Below, one piece after another: positions 27,327 through 36,459 of a stretch of 64,000 nt of DNA (position 1 is the first letter of the stretch; every line of letters begins with the position of its first letter). The position numbers and the translations under genes are program-made. Source of the stretch: Oleispira sp963851095 (GTDB lineage Bacteria; Pseudomonadota; Gammaproteobacteria; Pseudomonadales; Oceanobacteraceae); NCBI GenBank assembly GCA_963851095.1, contig CAWKOX010000020.1:62001-126000 (forward strand). The letters run 5' to 3'. Under the pieces are notes generated by a model. That model saw nothing but the letters and a program-made list of their open reading frames with translations. It was not told where the DNA came from and did not search any database.

Positions 27327-27803
27327 CTAACGAGCATTAAGCTCCTCTATATCAATCGTCAAACTATTGCTATCGTGATTCATCTGACGAATAAGCTCTG
27401 CGGTATCAAGTAGGGTATTTGAGCTTAAAATAAGCCCTTTTTTTATCTCCCAAAAAGAGACCGCTGAGAACGTAACAACGTTGGCGCTAGGTTGGAATCC
27501 TAACATGGGCTTTACTAACGTGCCGTAAAAAGAAGATTGTGTAACCACTCGATCCCCTTCAGCAATAATGTCTTCTCGCATCACCTCAAAGTCTTCCATC
27601 GAGTCGCGTATACTCTGCATAACCTTTGCAGCCATATCATATTCTAACGTTTGATTAAGCAAACTCACATGATATTTAAAATCTCGACGAACCATGTTTT
27701 TAGCCAGATTAAAACGACCCTGCTGCCAAGTCAGGGTAATAAACTGCTCAACTAATTTTTTATTCTGTTCCAAGCTATTATGACTTTCTATTGCTGTGGA
27801 CAT
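27327..27803 (-). CDS. SnoaL-like (NTF2-fold) protein
   Basis: A 158-residue cytosolic protein with the look of the SnoaL/NTF2-like superfamily: an N-terminal helix (NKKLVEQFITLTWQQGRF), then YHVSLLNQTLEYD, a helix DSMEDFEVMREDIIAEGDRVV and the strand pattern TQSSFYGTLVKPMLGFQPS. Such folds act as small enzymes (cyclases, isomerases) or binding domains; nothing here fixes the function. It lies 62 bases downstream of the LPP20-like lipoprotein gene on the same strand and may be the last gene of the lipoprotein operon. Confidence 0.7.
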   Translation of the reverse strand: MSTAIESHNSLEQNKKLVEQFITLTWQQGRFNLAKNMVRRDFKYHVSLLNQTLEYDMAAKVMQSIRDSMEDFEVMREDIIAEGDRVVTQSSFYGTLVKPMLGFQPSANVVTFSAVSFWEIKKGLILSSNTLLDTAELIRQMNHDSNSLTIDIEELNAR

Positions 27804-27865
27804 AGAACTACCCCAGAGGTTTGGAAGGCAAGAGCCTGTTTATAACTCCCCTTAATATCGATCAT

Positions 27866-28915
27866 TTAATTAATACGATCAACTAACGCAGCCGCTAACT
27901 CTTGTGCCAGCATATTCGCCACATTTTTTTCTGCTTTTGCCTTAGCGAGATTCGCATAACCCGATGCTCCTTTCGCCTGTTTACTGAACGTACTCAGTAT
28001 CCGGTCATTATCATCTTTTATCGTCACTCGACTATCAGCAAATACAAAGTGAGCGCCGTTTTTAGCAACCGGTCGTAACGTGGCAGAGACTTGAATCATC
28101 AAATCATACCGTCCTTGCTGACTAATGCGCATCCCTTGCTCGGTCAATGCTTCCATGACGCCTGCCGCAATTTCTTGCGCACCCTCATCGGTCATACTGA
28201 TTCGCACGTGTAACTGATTAAATAGATCATAGATAGTACTTTGTATCGTTTGCAGCTCATTGCTGAGTGCTGGCTTCTGGCGCTGCGTTCCTACGAGGGC
28301 CAGTTGGTCAGCTAAACGATCTCGTTGAGCAAACAAGGACAAAGCAGGCAATACTGTTCTTAATTGCTGCAAGGTTGTTCCTGATCGGGGCTTCGCATCC
28401 AAAGCGACAACCTGCTCTTCGAGGTGTGCAATCTGTGCTCGTAATCGACTGGCTGCTTTTACTCGGTCTAATTCGGCTAAAGCATAGGCAAATTTACGTT
28501 CAAAATAGGTATCCGTTACTTTCACTTCATCGAGTTCAACTGCAGGTACCTTACTGCGAACCGTATTTTGTACGGTACGTACCAGCTCGGTTTGCTTCCC
28601 CGTTGCCGTTCGTTCTTCAACTCGATTGGTAAAATCACTACTCACTGTTACGCGCAGCTGGCTCACTAGATTCACCCGCGCGGCTTCCCCGGCACGTCGC
28701 GCCGCATCCGCCTTATCACCCCATAAATCACTAGAACCCGTGCCATACGCGAAGCCAGTTCGCTGTGGCGGGTTATTGACCCAGTCGGGTACTTCCAAAG
28801 AAGCTTGGTTATCGGCACGCCTAATGTCTAAGCCAGTTTTAGTCGACGTTGCAGAACAAGCCGCTAGGCTAGAGACGATTATGACGCTGGTTAACAGCTT
28901 TAGTGACGATTTCAT
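27866..28915 (-). CDS. LPP20-family lipoprotein
   Basis: A 349-residue outer-envelope lipoprotein. The signal peptide ends with lipobox LAAC near residue 20. Residues about 40-170 are an LPP20-like domain, recognisable from VPDWVNNPP, FAYGTGSS and ARRAGEAARVNLVSQLRVTV, the fold also used in the flagellar outer-membrane protein FlgP. A coiled coil follows (residues about 155-240), then a C-terminal domain with FVFADSRVTIKDDNDRILST that I cannot name. Its start is directly next to the stop of the LpoB-like gene, so the two are tightly coupled. Confidence 0.8.
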   Translation of the reverse strand: MKSSLKLLTSVIIVSSLAACSATSTKTGLDIRRADNQASLEVPDWVNNPPQRTGFAYGTGSSDLWGDKADAARRAGEAARVNLVSQLRVTVSSDFTNRVEERTATGKQTELVRTVQNTVRSKVPAVELDEVKVTDTYFERKFAYALAELDRVKAASRLRAQIAHLEEQVVALDAKPRSGTTLQQLRTVLPALSLFAQRDRLADQLALVGTQRQKPALSNELQTIQSTIYDLFNQLHVRISMTDEGAQEIAAGVMEALTEQGMRISQQGRYDLMIQVSATLRPVAKNGAHFVFADSRVTIKDDNDRILSTFSKQAKGASGYANLAKAKAEKNVANMLAQELAAALVDRIN

Positions 28916-29512
28916 TTAGAATCCAAAACCGCCTTTTTCTTGCAGCTTCTTAATTTTCTTTTGACCATTCCAGACTTCACGGTTATTGGCCATATCAATC
29001 AACTTCATATCGACCTGATAAAATGTAACGCGGTCACCGCCTACTTGATCAACGATTGAATTCAAACTGCCAGAAAGTGCAAAATCAGCAGCTTGTTCTT
29101 GCCCCTGTTCTTTGCCTTTTGCGGCATTAAGCTCTTGATCTTGGCGCTCTGTACGAATCGCTTGGCGCTCTTCACCGCCAGCAACAAAGTCCGCTCGCCC
29201 AGAGCGAATAATGGAGCGTTTTATATCATTCACAAATGTATCAATCGCAACATGTTCGTGTGATTTATTAGCAATTCGCTGAATAATAACCGTTGGGCGA
29301 GCACTATTTTTCATCTCGAAATCACGTGCCCACGGAAAAGACAGCATATCGGTAATCATCTCTTCTGCGACTAACTGTGAATCTTTATCATTCCAACGAT
29401 CTGATAGTGCAATTTCCTGATCGTTATCGACGCGACTCACTCGAGTTCCCGCGCACCCAACAACTGCGACAGCAACTGTTGCGATTAATAATAATTTCAT
29501 TGTCTTGATCAT
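28916..29512 (-). CDS. LpoB-like penicillin-binding-protein activator lipoprotein
   Basis: A 198-residue lipoprotein of the LpoB/COG3417 type. Lipobox VVGC is near residue 19. The body contains LVAEEMITDMLSFPWARDF, RPTVIIQRIANKSHEHV and IRSGRADFVAGGEER, blocks that match the globular domain of LpoB, the outer-membrane lipoprotein that activates the peptidoglycan synthase PBP1b in E. coli. E. coli LpoB has a long Pro-rich linker after the lipobox; here it is absent. The ATG at 29512 has AAGGA eight bases before it. No PBP gene is nearby, so PBP activation is not proven. Confidence 0.8.
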   Translation of the reverse strand: MIKTMKLLLIATVAVAVVGCAGTRVSRVDNDQEIALSDRWNDKDSQLVAEEMITDMLSFPWARDFEMKNSARPTVIIQRIANKSHEHVAIDTFVNDIKRSIIRSGRADFVAGGEERQAIRTERQDQELNAAKGKEQGQEQAADFALSGSLNSIVDQVGGDRVTFYQVDMKLIDMANNREVWNGQKKIKKLQEKGGFGF

Positions 29513-29565
29513 GAATATTTCCTTTTAGCTCTTAATTAAATACTAACTGCCGCTACGTTAAATTA

Positions 29566-31302
29566 TTAATCAGTTAAAGCAAATGCCTTTCTTGCTTTAT
29601 TTCCTGACTGACCTTCTACCGCAGCGCTTTGTTTTGGCATCGATCTAACTCCGACCACCTGAATTTCACTTTCTTGCAAAATAATACGTTGTTTTTGGGT
29701 GATAAAAGGTTTCCCCCTATTCACCTCGGAGTTTATTTCGACGTCATAGCTGCCGGCATCTAACGGAATGCGGGTAATGCGCACTTCATAGGGCAGCATC
29801 AACCAATTTCGTGTTTCTGCCGCATCGGATAGTTGACTAGCAACCTTGCCGACTGCCGCTAAAAAACCTCCCAATTGGCCGCCTGCAAGCTCTGCCGCTT
29901 TTTGCGTTGTTAACGCTTTAAAGATGCCCCGGGATAATGCGAGCCTGATGTCGTTATTGGCATTTAAAAGCTGCTCATTCAGCCCCATTGCGGCAGGGTT
30001 AGCCGCTGGCTCCATAACATATTGTTCGCCCGCGACTCTCACAAAAGAGTTTCCTGGCTTATCGTTAAGTGGCGAGTAATAAGGAACGGTTATTCGCAGC
30101 CCTGTGCCGATGGCTTCGACAAAACCTAGCTCTGACGCTAGATTCCATGCTCCGGCGAGGTAAATTGTTTTTTGAAAGTCATTTAAGATGAAGTTCATAA
30201 AATCATTATTTCTATAATGCACCATTAAGTTCGCTAAACTTTTATCGGCATAGACCAAATAAAACCACGCTAACTTTTCTCGCTGGCTTTTAACCGAGCT
30301 AAAATAAGGTCTTAAGATTAATGAACGATTACCCGCATCCGCACTGAGCAGCACATTCATTTCTTTGCGCTGCGGCACAATCCCGACATGCTCAATCACC
30401 ACAAGCTGAGCTCTATCATCGTATTCTTTAAGCTGTTTGCGCTGCATCGTAGAGAGTTTCTTTTTTGCGAGTCTTGGCCACTCACTCTCATAGCCTCCGG
30501 CCTTTCTCATCATTCGTACTGTATCGAACCATGCCTGAGTCGTCATGCCTGTGCCTAATTCAAATTGCTTGGCATAGCCTTGTTCATAAGAAGTAGCCGA
30601 TTTCTGATAACTAATGCGAGCGTTATCATATTCACCATTGGTTTCATAAGTAATACCCGTCAAATAATGCGCCATCGCATCATCACGATATTCAAGTTTA
30701 CCGGTATCGATGAGGTTGCCTTGTAGACGACTAAAGACATTCAGTATCTGAGAAAATACCTGTTCATCTTCATCTTTCTTTTCTGCATAAGTTCCTTTAC
30801 TAGAATTGAGCACATTAAGACGAATGCCCAAACGGCGAGATTCAATGCGAGCATTTTCTATGGCATCTAAACGAGCGTTTTTTGTCGTTGCAGCATTACT
30901 CAACGCCATGTAATTCAACGTTTTATAATAGTTAATAAATACTTTTTCAAAATCTGCCCCCGCATAATCGCCATTGCGAGGGTTGCTCATAAAAGCCGCA
31001 AAAGTATTACTCAGACTGCTAACTTCGAGATCTTCTGCGATTCTTTCAGCTTTATCTAGTAGATTATTACTTTCAAGGTACTGCCCTTGCAGATGTTTTA
31101 ATACGGCCAGCTCCATATGATAAAGAAGACGATCAACACCTGTAGGGGTTAAAGCAGCAGCCATATTTTGTTCAGCTTCTAGGTATTGTCCTTTTTGCGC
31201 AGACTGCAGGGCTTTATCAACGCCACTGCCGTATGTCGCACAACCCGATAGCTGCATAACCAATACACAAAAAAATAAAACCCTAACTTGGATGTGCTTC
31301 AT
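29566..31302 (-). CDS. COG3014-family lipoprotein with TPR-like N-terminus
   Basis: A 578-residue lipoprotein, lipobox LSGC near residue 20 (start ATG 31302 MKHIQVRV; the frame opens at a TTG seven codons earlier). Residues about 25-260 are helical, with TPR-like repeats (QYLEAEQNMAAAL, YLESNNLLDKAERI, AHYLTGITYETNGEYDNARI). The C-terminal half carries a beta-rich part with PYYSPLNDKPGNSFV and WLMLPYEVRITRIPLDAGSYDVEI. It matches conserved uncharacterised lipoproteins (COG3014). It is the first gene of an apparent operon with the LpoB-like and LPP20-like genes (gaps of 53 and 0 bases). Confidence 0.78.
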   Translation of the reverse strand: MKHIQVRVLFFCVLVMQLSGCATYGSGVDKALQSAQKGQYLEAEQNMAAALTPTGVDRLLYHMELAVLKHLQGQYLESNNLLDKAERIAEDLEVSSLSNTFAAFMSNPRNGDYAGADFEKVFINYYKTLNYMALSNAATTKNARLDAIENARIESRRLGIRLNVLNSSKGTYAEKKDEDEQVFSQILNVFSRLQGNLIDTGKLEYRDDAMAHYLTGITYETNGEYDNARISYQKSATSYEQGYAKQFELGTGMTTQAWFDTVRMMRKAGGYESEWPRLAKKKLSTMQRKQLKEYDDRAQLVVIEHVGIVPQRKEMNVLLSADAGNRSLILRPYFSSVKSQREKLAWFYLVYADKSLANLMVHYRNNDFMNFILNDFQKTIYLAGAWNLASELGFVEAIGTGLRITVPYYSPLNDKPGNSFVRVAGEQYVMEPAANPAAMGLNEQLLNANNDIRLALSRGIFKALTTQKAAELAGGQLGGFLAAVGKVASQLSDAAETRNWLMLPYEVRITRIPLDAGSYDVEINSEVNRGKPFITQKQRIILQESEIQVVGVRSMPKQSAAVEGQSGNKARKAFALTD

Positions 31303-31465
31303 GCCGTATTTGTAATATCCCAATTATTTATTGCTAAATCCAAATGGTGCCGGAACACGTTCTTGAATCTACTTTCTCATTTTGACATGAGTAACGCTTG
31401 GCGCTCATCGTGCTCTGTCTTTATAAACCTAATTATTTGTAAATCTAGAACTTATCAAGCTAGCA

Positions 31466-32455
31466 TTAGTCGTTGATTGCTTGCTGCAACCATTGATAAA
31501 TCTGCTGGCGCTTGGTTATTTCTTCATTCACAACATGGTGTCGCCCACCTTCAACCATCAATAGATTTCTCTGGGGAAATTTCTCTAATAGCAATGGCAT
31601 GTTGTATTGCCAATGAACCGTCTCATCCTGATCACCTTGTACTATGTTGATCGCGAGGTCAGTTGAGTCGCTCGCTTCAATCATAGTCACCCATTTTTTT
31701 AAGGCGCTCACCCAAAGAACAGAAAGCGCTAAAGGCTGCAAAGGATCTTTTTCAGCAATAAATCGTAAGAACTCAATATCATTCGAATTCATCGCAAAGG
31801 TGCGCTTAATTTGCTTAACGAACGGGCTAAGTAGTGTATGAAGGATTTTAGCACTTGCCCAACTGCATGGTCGCACTAAAGGCGCTAACAAGTTGATGCT
31901 GGCAAAAGGTGAATTCTGCTGCTGAATATTTCGGGTCAGCACATAGTTGATAATAATCGCCCCGCCGGTACTTTGGCCAAAGACGTGCAATGGCTGACTC
32001 TCGGTAGCGGTATGCTTTTGCAATAACTGGGTTTGCGCCATCGCTTCACAAAATACTTGGTCATATTCGGCAAAGTCGGTGATTGCAGCGCGGTCTCCTG
32101 TAGATAAACCATGCCCAGGCAAGTCCAAGACAAAGACATTCCAACCTTGCTGCAGACAAAACTCGATCAAGCTGCCATAAATACCAACATGGTCGTAGTA
32201 GCCATGCATGATAATAGCCGTGCCTTTAGCCGTACTTTTAACATTATCATGGAAGAAAGCCTGCCCTGCCAGCTGATAACCTGCAGCAGAAAAAGAACCG
32301 ATGTGATGCTTAATGCCGTCATAGCGTGCTGAGAAATCGATATTGTAATAATGAAGATAACGCTTTTGAGCGGGAGATATTTCAGGCAAGCACTGCCAAT
32401 CAAGCGGTTTTAACGCATGCTGTAATTCGGCTGAATCCCAATTAATTTCTTTCAA
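31466..32455 (-). CDS. Alpha/beta hydrolase, lysophospholipase/monoacylglycerol lipase type
   Basis: A 329-residue serine hydrolase. The oxyanion HGYYDHVGIYG is near residue 85, DLPGHGLSTGDR near residue 115, the nucleophile elbow FGQSTGGAI near residue 165, and the final His lies in GGRHHVVNE near residue 310. The pattern belongs to the Hydrolase_4 group with lysophospholipases. There is no signal peptide, so it is probably cytosolic. The substrate is inferred only. Confidence 0.87.
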   Translation of the reverse strand: MKEINWDSAELQHALKPLDWQCLPEISPAQKRYLHYYNIDFSARYDGIKHHIGSFSAAGYQLAGQAFFHDNVKSTAKGTAIIMHGYYDHVGIYGSLIEFCLQQGWNVFVLDLPGHGLSTGDRAAITDFAEYDQVFCEAMAQTQLLQKHTATESQPLHVFGQSTGGAIIINYVLTRNIQQQNSPFASINLLAPLVRPCSWASAKILHTLLSPFVKQIKRTFAMNSNDIEFLRFIAEKDPLQPLALSVLWVSALKKWVTMIEASDSTDLAINIVQGDQDETVHWQYNMPLLLEKFPQRNLLMVEGGRHHVVNEEITKRQQIYQWLQQAIND

Positions 32456-32534
32456 GGATCATATCTCTTTATGAAATTTGTTATCTATCTTAAGAGTAGC
32501 AAGTCTGACCCAAGATTACAGCGACATTAGAAGC

Positions 32535-32570
32535 AAAAAAACCGTTACTTGTTGCCAAGTAACGGTTTTT
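32535..32570 (-). terminator. Intrinsic terminator of glnA
   Basis: Near-perfect stem AAAACCGTTACTTG / CAAGTAACGGTTTT with loop TTGC, flanked by A-run and T-run so it can work on both strands. It follows glnA on the minus strand. Confidence 0.85.
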
Positions 32571-32606
32571 CTTACTCTTTAGTAAAAGGCTTTAGCTGCC
32601 TAGAAC

Positions 32607-34013
32607 TTATAGAGAGTAGTACATGTCGAATTCTACTGGGTGAGTAGTTTGTTCAACACGGTAAACGTCTTGCATCGCCAATTCGATGTAAGCTTCGATC
32701 ATGTCTTCAGTGAAAACACCACCTTGAGTCAAGAAATCCATATCTTCTTTAAGATTATCGATCGCTTCACGTAAGCTTCCAGCAACTTGTGGAATTGCAG
32801 CAGCTTCTTCAGCTGGCAAGTCATACAAATCTTTATCCGCAGCATCGCCAGGGTGAATCTTGTTTTTGATACCGTCGATACCCGCCATCAACATAGCAGC
32901 GAATGCTAGGTATGGGTTAGCCATTGGATCAGGGAAACGCGCTTCAATACGCTTGCCTTTTGGAGACGCAACATAAGGAATACGAATCGAGGCAGAACGG
33001 TTACGTGCAGAGTACGCAAGCATTACGGGTGCTTCAAAACCTGGAATCAAACGCTTGTAAGAGTTTGTTGAAGGGTTAGTGAAAGCATTCAATGCTTTAG
33101 CGTGTTTGATGATACCGCCAACGTAGTAAAGAGCCATTTCGCTCAATCCTGCGTAGCCATCACCCGCGAATTGGTTTTCGCCATCTTTCCAGAAAGACTG
33201 GTGAACGTGCATACCAGAACCGTTATCACCGATAACTGGCTTAGGCATGAAAGTAGCTGTTTTGCCATATGCTGCAGCAACGTTATGAACAACGTATTTG
33301 TACATCTGAACTTCATCAGCTTTCTTAACCAACGTGTTGAATTTAACACCGATTTCGTTTTGGTTAGCTGTTGCTACTTCGTGGTGATGTACTTCAACAT
33401 CAAGACCAATAGACATCATTAGGTTACACATAGCAGCACGCATATCATGCGAGCTATCTACTGGAGGAACAGGGAAGTAGCCACCTTTAACGGTAGGACG
33501 GTGACCCATGTTGCCACCTTCGATTTTAGCGCCAGTGTTCCATGCAGCTTCTTCAGAATTGATCTTATAGAAGTTGCCAGACATGTCTGAGCCCCAACGA
33601 ATATCATCAAATACGAAGAATTCTGGTTCTGGACCGAAGAACGCTGTATCACCTAAACCAGTCGTTTGTAAGAAGGCTTCAGCACGCTTAGCAACAGAAC
33701 GTGGATCGCGATCATAACCTTGCATCGTAGCAGGCTCAATGATGTCACAACGCAAGATCAAAGTAGAATCTTCAGTGAACGGGTCAAGGAAAGACGTTTC
33801 GTCATCTGGAAGAAGAATCATGTCTGATTCGTTAATGCCTTTCCAGCCAGAAATTGAAGAGCCATCAAACATTTGGCCTACTTCAAAAAATTCTTCGTCA
33901 ACATAGCTAGAAGGAATAGAAACGTGATGCTCTTTACCTTTTGTATCGGTGAAACGTAAGTCAACCCACTTAACGTCGTTCTCTTTGATCAAGTTCAAAG
34001 TATTTACAGACAT
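32607..34013 (-). CDS. glnA: Glutamine synthetase type I (beta)
   Basis: Dodecameric cytosolic enzyme that fixes ammonium into glutamate at the cost of ATP. The 468 residues match E. coli (469). MFDGSSISGWKGI (near residue 50), FGPEPEFFVFD (metal Glu), HHHEVATANQNEIG, NGSGMHVHQS, RNRSASIRIPY and ARFPDPMANPYLA are all present. The adenylylation tyrosine is Tyr397 in DLYDLP, as in E. coli, so GlnE can act on it. The ATG at 34013 has GGAG eight bases before it; the frame opens 15 codons earlier. Control by sigma-54 and NtrC is visible upstream. No glnL/glnG follow; a terminator does. Confidence 0.97.
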   Translation of the reverse strand: MSVNTLNLIKENDVKWVDLRFTDTKGKEHHVSIPSSYVDEEFFEVGQMFDGSSISGWKGINESDMILLPDDETSFLDPFTEDSTLILRCDIIEPATMQGYDRDPRSVAKRAEAFLQTTGLGDTAFFGPEPEFFVFDDIRWGSDMSGNFYKINSEEAAWNTGAKIEGGNMGHRPTVKGGYFPVPPVDSSHDMRAAMCNLMMSIGLDVEVHHHEVATANQNEIGVKFNTLVKKADEVQMYKYVVHNVAAAYGKTATFMPKPVIGDNGSGMHVHQSFWKDGENQFAGDGYAGLSEMALYYVGGIIKHAKALNAFTNPSTNSYKRLIPGFEAPVMLAYSARNRSASIRIPYVASPKGKRIEARFPDPMANPYLAFAAMLMAGIDGIKNKIHPGDAADKDLYDLPAEEAAAIPQVAGSLREAIDNLKEDMDFLTQGGVFTEDMIEAYIELAMQDVYRVEQTTHPVEFDMYYSL

Positions 34014-34089
34014 CTTTAGTCTCCAGATGTTTTTTTGTCTAATCAGTGGTCCACACAATTGGGGCCACCACCAAGTTTAGTATTCAAAT

Positions 34090-34105
34090 AGCAACTACTG
34101 TGCCA
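34090..34105 (-). promoter_or_regulatory. Sigma-54 promoter of glnA
   Basis: On the minus strand the sequence reads TGGCAC-N5-TTGCT, an exact match to the -24/-12 consensus. Transcription would begin near 34078, about 65 bases before the glnA ATG. Confidence 0.88.
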
Positions 34106-34168
34106 TTTGATAAAACCACCACTAGGTCGAGAGTTTAAAGGCTTAAGCCTGATACAATCGACAAATAA

Positions 34169-34185
34169 CGCACCACAATGGAGCG
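34169..34185. promoter_or_regulatory. NtrC-binding site 1
   Basis: CGCACCACAATGGAGCG fits the NtrC palindrome TGCACCAN3TGGTGCA with a few mismatches. It lies about 65-80 bases upstream of the sigma-54 -24 element. Confidence 0.7.
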
Positions 34186-34198
34186 CTAAAGATAATTT

Positions 34199-34215
34199 AG
34201 AACCATAATGGTGCA
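34199..34215. promoter_or_regulatory. NtrC-binding site 2
   Basis: AGAACCATAATGGTGCA fits the same NtrC palindrome, with one half-site (TGGTGCA) perfect. Its centre is 30 bases (about three helical turns) from site 1, suitable for cooperative binding. Confidence 0.78.
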
Positions 34216-34387
34216 CAGTTGCGAATTTACATGAAACACACTGTGGATTGCCTCATTATAGGTTCATCTATGCCCCAAGATAAAACTTTATTAGCACAAA
34301 AAGAGGGCTTTCGTATTTTTTACAGCTATTTGTACGAAATTCACCCAATTTCCTTTAATTTTACCAACATTCTGTGCCCACCTAATG

Positions 34388-34393
34388 TATAAT
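34388..34393 (+). promoter_or_regulatory. -10 hexamer before typA
   Basis: A consensus TATAAT lies 78 bases before the typA GTG. No clear -35 hexamer is found at 16-18 bases, so this is a tentative promoter. Confidence 0.4.
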
Positions 34394-34470
34394 CGCCGCC
34401 TTTTATAGCCAAGCCTACCCAGACGAGCGTTTTTGCTCAGCCTGTCGGGCCATAACTCAGGATCCCTATT

Positions 34471-36288
34471 GTGATCGAGAACTTACGTAATATCGCCATC
34501 ATTGCCCACGTTGACCATGGTAAAACCACCTTGGTAGACAAGTTACTTGAGCAATCAGGTACACTTGAGCGTAACCAAGCCGGCGAACGAGTCATGGACT
34601 CGAACGACCAAGAAAAAGAACGTGGTATTACCATTCTTGCAAAAAATACTGCAATTGAGTGGAACGACTACCGCATTAACATCATCGATACACCTGGACA
34701 CGCCGACTTCGGTGGTGAAGTAGAACGTGTAATGTCGATGGTAGACTCTGTATGTCTAATCGTTGATGCTATCGATGGCCCAATGCCACAAACCCGCTTC
34801 GTAACACAGAAAGCATTCGAACGTGGTTTACGTCCAATCGTTGTTATCAACAAGGTTGACCGTCCTGGTTCTCGTCCTGAGTGGGTTGCAGACCAAGTTT
34901 TCGATCTTTTCGACCGTCTAGGCGGAACAGATGAGCAGCTAGATTTCCCAATCATCTATGCTTCTGCAATCAATGGTATTGCCGGTACAGATCCAGAAGA
35001 TATGGCCGAAGATATGACGCCATTGTTCCAGATGATTGTTGATCACGTTGAAGCGCCTAAAGTAGATGCTGAAGGTCCTTTGCAGATGCAAATCTCTGCA
35101 TTAGATTACGATAGCTTCGTAGGTGTTATCGGTGTTGGCCGCATCACTCGCGGTAAGCTGAAGCCAGGCACTGACGTTCAAGTTATTGATGCGGAAGGCA
35201 ATACTCGTAAAGCACGCGTTCAAGAAGTGAAAGGCTTTAAGGGTCTAGATCGTGTTTCTACAAATGACGCACAAGCAGGCGACATCGTTTGTATCTCAGG
35301 TATCGATAAACTAAACATCTCTGATACTTTGTGTGATATGAACAATGTTGAAGCAATGCCTCCTTTGAGCGTTGATGAGCCAACAGTAAGCATGACTTTC
35401 CAGGTAAACAACTCTCCGTTTGCCGGTAAAGAAGGTAAGTTCGTTACTTCGCGTAATATTAAAGACCGCCTAGAAAAAGAATTGATCCACAACGTTGCCT
35501 TGCGCGTTGAACCAGGTGATAGCCCAGAGAAATTTAAAGTATCAGGCCGTGGTGAATTACACCTTTCTGTATTGATCGAAACCATGCGTCGCGAAGGCTT
35601 CGAAATGGCGATTGGTAAGCCTGAAGTTGTTCAAAAAATGGTTGATGGCGAGCTGCAAGAACCATACGAACAAGTAATGATCGACATCGAAGAAGAGCAT
35701 TCTGGCTCGATCATGGAAGAGATGGGTAACCGTAAAGCTGAAATGACCAACATGGTTCCCGATGGCAAAGGTCGTACACGTCTTGAGTTCATCATGCCAG
35801 CACGTGGCTTGATCGGTTTCCGCTCTGACTTCCTAACCATGACTTCTGGTTCTGGTATCTTAACTAACGTATTTGACCATTACGGCCCTGTTCACAAGAG
35901 CCTAGGCTCTACTCGCCATAATGGCGTGATGGTTTCTATGGTTACGGGTAAGGTTCTTGGTTTCTCTTTATTCAGCTTGCAAGATCGTGGACGCATGTTC
36001 ATGGAGCCAGCCGCTGAAGTTTATGAAGGGCAAATCGTGGGTCTACACAGCCGCGATAACGATCTAGCGGTTAACCCAACTAAGGGTAAGCAGCTTACTA
36101 ACGTACGTGCTTCTGGTACGGATGAAGCAATTAACCTAACACCTCCTGTTAAGCATACGCTAGAGCAAGCACTTGAATTCATCGAAGATGATGAATTGGT
36201 TGAAGTAACACCTGTTAGCATTCGTCTACGTAAGAAGTTCCTTACTGAAAACGAACGTAAGCGTAACAAGCCTAAAAAAGAAGCTTAA
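34471..36288 (+). CDS. typA: Ribosome-associated GTPase TypA/BipA
   Basis: Translational GTPase of 605 residues that acts in 50S assembly and in stress and cold adaptation. The G domain begins with AHVDHGKTTLVDKL (P-loop); ERGITI, DTPGHADFGGEVERV and NKVDRPGSR follow. Domains II, III and V (LHLSVLIETMRREGFE) and the C-terminal domain typical of BipA (PARGLIGFRSDFLTMTSG) are intact. The start is a GTG with AGGA nearby. It is divergent from glnA over a 457-base control region. Confidence 0.96.
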   Translation: MIENLRNIAIIAHVDHGKTTLVDKLLEQSGTLERNQAGERVMDSNDQEKERGITILAKNTAIEWNDYRINIIDTPGHADFGGEVERVMSMVDSVCLIVDAIDGPMPQTRFVTQKAFERGLRPIVVINKVDRPGSRPEWVADQVFDLFDRLGGTDEQLDFPIIYASAINGIAGTDPEDMAEDMTPLFQMIVDHVEAPKVDAEGPLQMQISALDYDSFVGVIGVGRITRGKLKPGTDVQVIDAEGNTRKARVQEVKGFKGLDRVSTNDAQAGDIVCISGIDKLNISDTLCDMNNVEAMPPLSVDEPTVSMTFQVNNSPFAGKEGKFVTSRNIKDRLEKELIHNVALRVEPGDSPEKFKVSGRGELHLSVLIETMRREGFEMAIGKPEVVQKMVDGELQEPYEQVMIDIEEEHSGSIMEEMGNRKAEMTNMVPDGKGRTRLEFIMPARGLIGFRSDFLTMTSGSGILTNVFDHYGPVHKSLGSTRHNGVMVSMVTGKVLGFSLFSLQDRGRMFMEPAAEVYEGQIVGLHSRDNDLAVNPTKGKQLTNVRASGTDEAINLTPPVKHTLEQALEFIEDDELVEVTPVSIRLRKKFLTENERKRNKPKKEA

Positions 36289-36316
36289 TTTAAGCTCAGC
36301 TTTTATAGCGCTATAG

Positions 36317-36358
36317 AAAAATCCCAGTATGATTTATTTCAGGCTGGGATTTTTTTTG
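36317..36358 (+). terminator. Intrinsic terminator of typA
   Basis: Stem AAAATCCCAG (36317-36326) / CTGGGATTTT (36344-36353) followed by further T. Confidence 0.85.
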
Positions 36359-36459
36359 CCTGCTCGTTAGTCTTAATGTCCCGAATACTTAATTTAATTA
36401 ATCAGATCTAAGCCATGCCAGACTCCTTGCCTCATCAACAGCCACCACCAGGGCCTATA

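Noticed and set aside
34668..36269. Several minus-strand frames opposite typA
   Set aside because: Shadows in the reverse frame of a highly conserved GTPase gene; Ser/Arg-rich products typical of antisense frames.
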